From Anoplolepis gracilipes (taxonomy: Eukaryota; Arthropoda; Insecta; Hymenoptera; Formicidae), in assembly GCF_047496725.1 (NCBI RefSeq), contig NC_132976.1:5602501-5666500 (forward strand): a DNA stretch of 64,000 nucleotides. The letters are read 5' to 3'. The position numbers and the translations under genes were made by a program. This document shows, piece by piece, positions 59,101 through 64,000 of this stretch (position 1 is its first letter; every line of letters starts with the position of its first letter). A model generated the notes under the pieces. The model saw nothing but the letters and a program-made list of their open reading frames with translations, did no database searches and was not told the origin of the DNA.

Positions 59101-62100
59101 GAATCGCGTTGTCATCGAAATATATGTACATATATTTTCTGGTCCGTAATATATACCACATAATTGATGGTAATTCGTAACAAGAGACTAATCTATTCGA
59201 CCGTATTGTTAATCATTATCTAACTCTGCACCAGTCTCCCGTAATTTTACGGGGATATTTCAGATCAAATTTTCCGCGTTTTCCATGTTGATTGTATATC
59301 GGTCGGATGCGTCGAATTTCACTGAATACACCGATTGACCTGCATCCTGGGTTAAACGCGTAGAACCGAACCATATTACGAGATACGAGCATTTCAAGTA
59401 CATTATGCAATTCTGTAATTATATTTTTCTTTACGAGAACGCGTAGAAATTCGTGGTTATATAAATATAATTGGCCAGCGGCGTTCGAAAAAAAGTATAC
59501 AGTGCATTAACGTGATAGTGGTCAGTGTGGTGCGATGTAGCCGCGGCAGATAGACACACACGCACATATAATCTCGTAAAGTTTATTCCGTTTCCTGATA
59601 ATTTTTTCGATTTTTTTCGAATATCGGAATTGCACGCACAAATAAAAATTAATGATTTATGTGGGGCAATCGTACTAACTGGCCTTAATTAGTTATCGAT
59701 CTCGAATGTTTTCATTTGTATCAAACTTAAAGCGTATAATCACGCAAGCGAAAATTATGAACAATAGCGTATGTGTTTTCGCTTTCTTTAAATATTTAAA
59801 AGCCGATTGCAATCTGGATTGAATCTTACATTCAATAATTTATCTAATTAAATTCTAAGCGATATTGATATAATCAATCGTTATTCTGAATTATTGAAGC
59901 TGTTGAGAGAATCGAAATATATTATGTACAGTTTCAGTATTATCTACAATTATTACAACTTATAATTGTGCGTATCTACAATTGTGGTTACATTTTCTCA
60001 TTGGCCTTTATTGCAGAAACATTTTGTGCTTAATTATATAATGCATGTTCTTCGACTGCATCTTTGCCGATATTAACCGCGTGTGACCGGCACGCACAAA
60101 ATATGCGGTTGCATAACAGGGAATATCTCTCTCTCTCTCTCTTCCGATGCATGTGTTTTTCGCGAAAATATGTATCCAGTCGAAACAGCCCGAGTGTAAA
60201 AACAAATGCGCGATACGCCACGTGCGACGCGACGCAACAGTCTCGCATGCTCCATGCAGATTAATCCGACGAACGGAAAACTGATTAGAGTAGCAGAGAG
60301 GTAGGTATCTCATTTTATTTCGGGATATTCCTGTATATGTCTCTTGGGAAAAGTATAATTTCGCGTGAGATCAACCGCGAATAATGTAATACGAACATCA
60401 TGAATGTTGCATTCTTCCGCTATTATATACAACATACTTGCTCGTATACATGTTTCGGAAATTATTTTACCGGAATTTTACTCCTAATTATATACAAACG
60501 CATAGAACGTGACAAATTTAATTAATCACTTTGAAACTGCATCTACGTATAAACAATGGCAGAACTGACAACAATTTCGGAAAGAGAATTCGCAATGTGT
60601 ATTAACACGCGAATGAATACACGTCGAACGTACGGATTTTATTGGTACGCGACACGACGTATTGATTGTTACAAACGCGCCATCAGAACTTTTTTTGGAG
60701 GACTATTGCAGTGCATGAACGTTAACAATTTTCTATTTGAACTTGCACCGTACGCGCGAGTATCACGATCTCACCGCTTGTGTTCAGATTCGATCTGGTA
60801 AGGTACAGCATCGGAAAAGAGATGACTCCGGAAAAACTAACGGCGCGGGGATTACCTATTTCGATTATCCGGTTTATTCATATGAAACGCTAAGCCCATA
60901 TATATATATATATATGTATATGTATATATACATCGAGCATTGTACAATGATAACGGATACGCCGATAATTCGTTACACGAGTGCACTCCCGATATATATT
61001 GTAACGATATGTATGATTTAGTAGCAAGTTATTACTTCAACGTGATTTGCGCGTTCGATTATTGCAAATTGGGCAAATTTAATTAGCGACTCTGAAAATG
61101 CACGCATCCATTCTTCTCGTCCGCTCAGTTTTATCGCGTCACGCATAATTATATCCTACATTGAATATGAATTAAAAAAATTATTTTTCCATTTTAGATT
61201 TGGAAGTATATTATACACCGTTTTAGTCTGCTTTTTTCCAAAAATATAATCCATTTGCATTATTAAGATTTTAATGTAGCACGCGTAAATAATATCGAAG
61301 AAATTCAGACAATTATTTTGCAAAATTACAGAATAATATTTCTCTTCCTCCAGCATATAAGCATATAAATCCGCCTACATTTCTCATGCACAATATCTCG
61401 CGCTTGTGTATAACGAAGGACATAATGCAAATATTTAATAGCACGCTTAAAACTTTGAAGTAATAAAGCAACGAGTTAATTCTAAAGTAACTGTAAAATA
61501 TCAAGAGTTATTGAGTTTGATGATTATATGCGCAATATGCTATTATAAAAAAATTCAATCTATTTTAAAATTTTTCCTCGATAATAAAAAGAGCTAATGA
61601 GAGTCAAATCGCTGTTATAAATGCATAACTATATGTAATAATTATAAGTATCCAATTAATTAAGAACAAAAAGCACAAAAATCTCGAAACAATTTGATTC
61701 TTTTCAAGGGTTGTAAAAAAATAAAAATTTTTATTTTAAAATTTCAATTAAAAAACAATGGATTTTGAGTAGTTTTGAACTACTATTGAGAATATTGGTC
61801 CAAAGTAAACCAACAAAATGCTCGACGTCTTTCGTACCTTTTTAATGATTATATACACTGAGAAATAAAAGTCGGTAACTTAACTAAATGCATTTAGTTG
61901 GTTATAATTTTTTAAATTCAAATATGTAATATTTTATATTTGACTTAAATATCTACATATTTGAATTAAAAAAATTATAACCAACTAAACGCATTTAGTT
62001 AAGTTAACGACTTTTTTTTCTCAATGTAGATATTGCAGTTATTGTAAACAATTACAATTCTGACTTTTATAACTTTATTTTTTCTCTCATTTCTTTCTTT

Positions 62101-62796
62101 GTTATTTTATATCGTATATAACAAATATATAATAAATTTCTCTCTTTCATATATGCACATACACATGCAAATTTTTATTACTACGTCATAAAAAAAATTG
62201 CAGAATTCGGTTATTCCAGTGCTATTTACGGATTAGGAGTTAAAGAGACCGAGGCACATTCTTACCGCGCGTTTCTCTCGATATAATCGTTCGTGTGGGG
62301 GTGTTTACGAAGGGATGCCGCGGCGGGTGCAGCGCGCCACAGTCTCTCGCACTATTAAAAGCGTCCGGCGATGTGTATGCGTGTATGTACATATGTGTGC
62401 ACAACGACCATTGAACCGCTCCCGTTATAAGTAAATTCGCGGGAACTACTAATGCCGGCGGCCATAAAAGTTAATCTTCGCCGTTCTTTCTCGCGCATGG
62501 AGCTATCCTTCGCGTCCCTTCGTTCTCGTTCGTCCGAGTGGCGATGCGGAAAGCGAAATCCGTATTTCTTTCGGCGCTACCTCATCGCGACGCGGCAGGG
62601 GGTGAATAGCGCGCGAGGGACAAAGACGAGGAAAGAGAGAAAGCGGGTAAAACGAAGCGGGTAAGCCAAGAGAGGGGTTGCGACGTTGTGTCTTACCTTT
62701 TTCGTCTGTTTGGCAGTAACCCAACAGAGAGGCTGTTACTGCTAAGAACATTAGCAGTCCCATGTCGTTGAGGAACGCCAGCCTTTTCCTGTGCAT
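26979..62796 (-). CDS. kon: Kon-tiki/perdido, CSPG4 (NG2) homologue: large single-pass LamG and CSPG-repeat receptor, 11 coding exons
   Basis: This cell-surface, proteoglycan-type receptor is known in flies for muscle-tendon targeting and glial function, and in vertebrates as NG2. Exons (5' to 3'): 62697-62796, 55784-55947, 48671-48902, 41048-41264, 36026-36620, 35453-35707, 34023-34220, 32844-33045, 29943-32660, 29168-29574, 26979-28937. They sum to 7047 nt (2348 aa; the human protein has about 2320), with all phases matching. Features in order: a signal peptide (about 1-29, hydrophobic GLLMFLAVTASLLGYC); the conserved start of LamG1 (VSFYGASYIHLPV); two LamG domains to about residue 390; a Cys-rich, EGF-like segment at about 392-428; and a long array of CSPG repeats (recurring FTQ.DI..G.I.Y.H-type motifs and PVNDxPP). 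Near the end come a transmembrane helix at about 2200-2221 followed by basic RCRHNRYK, a cytoplasmic tail of about 125 residues and the PDZ ligand QYWV at the very end. The gene spans 36 kb because the LamG introns are 4-7 kb each. I did not count the CSPG repeats precisely. Confidence 0.94.
29575..29942 (-). other. Short kon intron, nothing recognised
   Basis: This 368-bp AT-rich intron separates two CSPG-repeat exons. I see no additional feature in it. Confidence 0.6.
33046..34022 (-). other. kon intron with (TA)n microsatellite
   Basis: A 977-bp intron between the 202-nt and 198-nt exons. It contains a (TA)n run at about 33338-33383. The short open frames in it, such as 33484-33804 (minus), have no recognisable similarity. 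Confidence 0.55.
34221..35452 (-). other. kon intron with CpG-rich island
   Basis: A 1.23-kb intron. From about 34500 to 35350 it is GC/CpG-rich, unlike the other introns, and carries the promoter-like and open-frame signals described separately on the plus strand. The edges are AT-rich. Confidence 0.5.
34940..35320 (+). promoter_or_regulatory. Intronic promoter-like island with TATA box and a short secreted-type open frame
   Basis: TTTATAAATAG (about 34951-34961) is followed by CpG-rich sequence and a plus-strand open frame at 35046-35315 (89 aa). The predicted N-terminus (MFPPPTILKLVLTACAMYSS) resembles a signal peptide. It is followed by HCALYGLCG, which faintly recalls the CxWYGxC start of NPC1-type proteins. 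I find no convincing donor site and no downstream NPC1 exons, so a real coding exon is doubtful. It may be an intronic promoter or enhancer, or a chance frame in GC-rich DNA. Confidence 0.2.
36621..41047 (-). other. 4.4-kb kon intron between LamG exons
   Basis: Mostly AT-rich, with a roughly 192-bp tandem duplication at 39705-40115 and moderately CpG-rich patches near 38950-39310 and 40300-40620. A C/A-rich stretch lies at about 40681-40717. The open frame at 38992-39315 (minus, 107 aa) has no recognisable similarity. No gene is supported inside. Confidence 0.5.
39705..40115. repeat. Diverged tandem duplication, unit about 192 bp, about 2.1 copies
   Basis: Blocks recur in the same order about 191-193 bp apart: ACAAATATAAT at 39741 and 39934, TTAATATTAAGATTAAAACC-like words some 30 bp further on, ATATTGAAATTATTG, and TGAATTTATCATCTAACAAA at 39901 and 40092. 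The second copy is followed by the start of a third. Point differences are scattered, so the duplication is not recent. Confidence 0.65.
41881..41968. repeat. Compound (TA)n-(TG)n-(TA)n microsatellite
   Basis: About 53 bp of TA repeats, then a short TG run (about 41934-41948), then TA again. It lies immediately before the CpG-rich island at about 42000. Confidence 0.85.
41980..42330 (+). promoter_or_regulatory. CpG-rich, TATA-containing island inside a kon intron
   Basis: GC/CpG-rich sequence stands out from the AT-rich intron. TATATATAAG (about 42201-42210) sits in the middle of it, with CpG-rich sequence downstream. The plus-strand open frame 41984-42292 (102 aa) spans the island but shows no domain. 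Candidate alternative promoter or enhancer; this is inference from composition and one motif. Confidence 0.25.
43362..43417. repeat. (AC)n followed by (TA)n
   Basis: A compound dinucleotide repeat directly next to the left end of the transposon-like element that starts at 43423. Confidence 0.85.
43423..44437. mobile_element. Non-autonomous DNA transposon-like element, 1015 bp, CAGGGTGTCTA ends
   Basis: The element starts CAGGGTGTCTA and ends with its exact reverse complement TAGACACCCTG (11-bp terminal inverted repeat). Both ends are flanked by the same 6 bases AATAAT (43417-43422 and 44438-44443), a possible target-site duplication, although the flank is low-complexity. Both ends carry related subterminal words (TCAGGGAAAT/TCAGGGAATT, GGAATTTT). 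There is no transposase frame. The superfamily is not assigned: CAGGG ends occur in hAT-like elements, but an 8-bp duplication is not seen. A second palindromic element is nested at 43952-44071. Confidence 0.6.
43952..44071. mobile_element. Palindromic MITE (120 bp) nested in the 1-kb element
   Basis: The two arms are nearly perfect inverted repeats beginning TGGGCGYGTTCGGGGAAAC and continuing through ACTATATAGCGYTAACAG, then more loosely to about 50 bp, with a short central loop. It interrupts the larger CAGGGTGTCTA element, so it inserted later. The target duplication is unclear: left flank ends GTATAT, right flank starts TAATAT. The GGG-type tip is compatible with PIF/Harbinger MITEs, but this is not decisive. 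Confidence 0.65.
44981..45019. repeat. (GA)n-rich microsatellite
   Basis: A GA-rich purine tract with few interruptions, in kon intron 3. Confidence 0.8.
47226..47292. repeat. (TA)n then (TATG)n microsatellite
   Basis: About 43 bp of TA dinucleotides changes into a TATG tetranucleotide array of about five copies. Confidence 0.85.
51175..51215 (+). ncRNA. Candidate 41-nt exon of an antisense transcript
   Basis: The acceptor context is very good: TACTAAC branch-point match, a pyrimidine-rich stretch and TTTGTTACAG. After 41 nt comes a near-consensus donor (GTTAA|gtaagt). It lies on the plus strand, antisense to kon, just downstream of a CpG-rich block (50830-51170). The evidence is limited to these signals. 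Confidence 0.25.
51496..51825 (+). CDS. Unrecognised 109-codon open frame inside a kon intron
   Basis: ATG to stop, 109 aa, on the strand opposite kon, in a locally CpG-rich patch. The predicted protein is hydrophilic with several Cys (ICRYSGVYREYTYIDCD, KCRHVTE) and shows no signal peptide or domain I recognise. It follows the candidate splice-bounded exon at 51175-51215 by about 280 bp. In GC-rich DNA a frame of this length can occur by chance, so I consider it weakly supported. Confidence 0.15.
   Translation: MVALGMHRRLESEYRKPPMHPGIAESSDYPRDVETGLNGTIVICRYSGVYREYTYIDCDAIVKEAYTRERDGPIITAKCRHVTENFSFTSIVDEWCRALKSERYRDTLR
56051..56192. repeat. Facing (GA)n and (TC)n tracts, potential hairpin
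   Basis: A GA run of about 44 bp (56051-56094) is followed, after about 60 bp, by a TC run of about 37 bp (56156-56192). The runs are mutual reverse complements. A transcript from either strand could fold into a stem of more than 30 bp with a 60-nt loop. The GA tract also offers GAGA-factor-type binding words. Confidence 0.8.
61856..62026. mobile_element. Palindromic Tc1/mariner-type MITE, 171 bp, TA target sites
   Basis: The arms begin CACTGAGAAATAAAAGTCG (left) and CATTGAGAAAAAAAAGTCG (right, reverse-complemented). They continue as almost perfect inverted repeats through ACTTAACTAAATGCATTTAG and TTGGTTATAATTTTTT to a short loop near 61945. The element is flanked by TA on both sides (61854-61855 and 62027-62028), the duplication expected for Tc1/mariner insertion. 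It has no coding capacity. High arm identity points to fairly recent activity. Confidence 0.75.
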
Positions 62797-63660
62797 CTCT
62801 TCTTTTATTCAACCAAACCCCGTTTCTGTCCGCCTCCTCCCGACAGGCTCCCCGCAGACTAGGTATCCACTCTCCACTCTTCCACTTCCGCGGGGCGAAA
62901 CAGGCAGCACCGGTCTGACGAACGACCTCACGGACCGGCTCTTAAGGGATATCGATTTCACGTGACGGGGGTTACAAAATGCTATTTACGGGGCAAGAGC
63001 GGGCTAAGATTCGAACGTACTTTTCCCATCCATTTCTTGCTCGTACGTCTTCCCCGTCACGCACATCGTGGATTGCTTCTCTCTCACTCCACCGCGGGAC
63101 GTTCGATATCGCGACAAACGTATCACGATGGCGACGTTCGAATTGAGACACTCCTCCGCAGATGCCTATCGATCATAGATCGGTGCGTCCGTAGGGACGT
63201 TAAGGGCTGATTTAGTAGAAAAGTGTAAAACTGACGAGCGCGGCCACGAATGTAGTCGTCGTAGTGGTCCCCGTGTGCTGATGTATCTCCCAAGATGCGG
63301 CGCGAACGTTGCGAAACCTGGCATCTCGTTTTGCACGTATTTCCTTCCGTCGTTCTCGCGTTATGTCGCACCACCAACACCGATTCGGTCGAATCTGAAA
63401 GAATAGCGACGCACAGCTGCAAAACGTACGTGCAACGTGCAGATTTCTCGCGAAAACTCTGTACTCTGTATCCGCCGATGCTGCGCTTCGAGCTTTCGGG
63501 CACGTACACGCTCGCTGCAGAAAGCTCGCACTCAAAAGCTCGGGTCAAAGTGTTGAACACCGTGAGGCAGGTGCGATGCATCCTCAAAGCTTTTCACTCA
63601 AGCGCGCCCGTGCGTGACGAGAAAGACATTTAATTAAAAGATATTATTACATTAACGAAA
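62797..63660 (-). promoter_or_regulatory. kon: CpG-rich 5' flank of kon (5' UTR/promoter)
   Basis: This is the longest strongly CpG-rich block in the window, directly upstream of the kon start codon on the minus strand. It probably contains the 5' UTR and the promoter. Long open frames exist here on both strands (63123-63587 minus, 63295-63633 plus) but overlap each other and have no recognisable domain, as expected for GC-rich DNA with few stop codons. I cannot place the transcription start. Confidence 0.4.
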
Positions 63661-63859
63661 AGAAATAGAATAATATATGTTAGTAACAATTAATGCGTAC
63701 ATATTATAAAGTACTATCTCGAATATTGATAGCTTATTTCTTATTTTCCATATATTCTCAATAAAATAATGAACAAAATGTTAAGCTTGAAAAAATATTG
63801 ATTGATGTTTATTAAAAATTTTCTCTATTAATACCAAGAAACTTGAGAAGTCTACGAAA

Positions 63860-63897
<38 letters not shown>

Positions 63898-64000
63898 TGA
63901 TTCTCAAAATTTCCTCTGCAGTAGAGGCTAGAATTTCTTAGGATTAGTATAGGATATAATAAAAATTGGATGAGAGAAAAATTGGATGCTTTCCTTGTGG
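63661..64000. other. AT-rich end of window with (GT)n tract
   Basis: No gene is visible. A (TG)n microsatellite lies at 63861-63895. Confidence 0.6.
63861..63895. repeat. (TG)n microsatellite
   Basis: An uninterrupted TG dinucleotide run. Confidence 0.9.

Larger units (their letters stand above)
55948..62696 (-). other. First intron of kon (6.7 kb)
   Basis: This separates the signal-peptide exon from LamG1. It holds facing (GA)n/(TC)n tracts at 56051-56192, (TA)n at about 58661-58678, (TC)n at about 60127-60141, (TA)n at about 60899-60930, and a Tc1/mariner-type MITE at 61856-62026. Short open frames such as 60008-60313 (minus) and 60737-61021 (plus) look like chance. Large first introns often carry regulatory DNA, but I can point to no specific element. 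Confidence 0.5.

Overview
The window is eukaryotic and almost certainly insect nuclear DNA. It is very AT-rich, full of (TA)n, (CT)n, (GA)n and (GT)n microsatellites and small inverted-repeat transposons. It carries four spliced genes with GT-AG introns whose products match animal families. Coding exons are much more GC/CpG-rich than their surroundings. This, the gene families and the short introns in three of the genes beside very long introns in the fourth suggest a holometabolous insect, most likely Hymenoptera (ant-like); the species assignment is inference.

Layout. (1) 1-4052: AT-rich flank, probably including the Nedd4 3' UTR, with a piggyBac-like MITE. (2) 4053-10838, minus strand: Nedd4-family HECT E3 ubiquitin ligase (C2, three WW domains, HECT), 15 coding exons, 841 aa, with an alternative first coding exon at 12547-12699. 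(3) 14911-17406, plus strand: Golgi pH regulator (GPHR/GPR89), 8 coding exons, 452 aa. (4) 17971-21774, minus strand, tail-to-tail with GPHR: ER glucosidase II alpha subunit (GH31), 7 coding exons, 923 aa. (5) 21775-26978: intergenic, with a CpG-rich promoter-like patch, a non-coding exon candidate on the plus strand and a 43-bp tandem repeat. (6) 26979-62796, minus strand: a CSPG4/NG2 homologue (Drosophila kon-tiki/perdido), 11 coding exons spread over 36 kb, 2348 aa, with a signal peptide, LamG domains, CSPG repeats, one transmembrane helix and a C-terminal PDZ ligand QYWV. Its 5' introns are 4-7 kb each and hold simple repeats, MITEs and several CpG-rich islands. (7) 62797-64000: CpG-rich 5' flank of kon, then AT-rich DNA with a (GT)n tract.

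I assembled all four gene models by hand from splice signals. In each, intron phases agree across every junction and the summed coding length is divisible by three.

The four genes do not form a pathway. Two (GPHR, glucosidase II alpha) serve the secretory pathway, Nedd4 controls membrane-protein turnover, and kon is a cell-surface proteoglycan-type receptor that would itself mature through ER and Golgi. I see no clear evidence of a novel system. The most interesting leads are the alternative Nedd4 N-terminus and phase-0 cassette exons, the promoter-like islands and splice-bounded exon candidates inside or beside kon, and several well-defined MITEs, one nested in another element.
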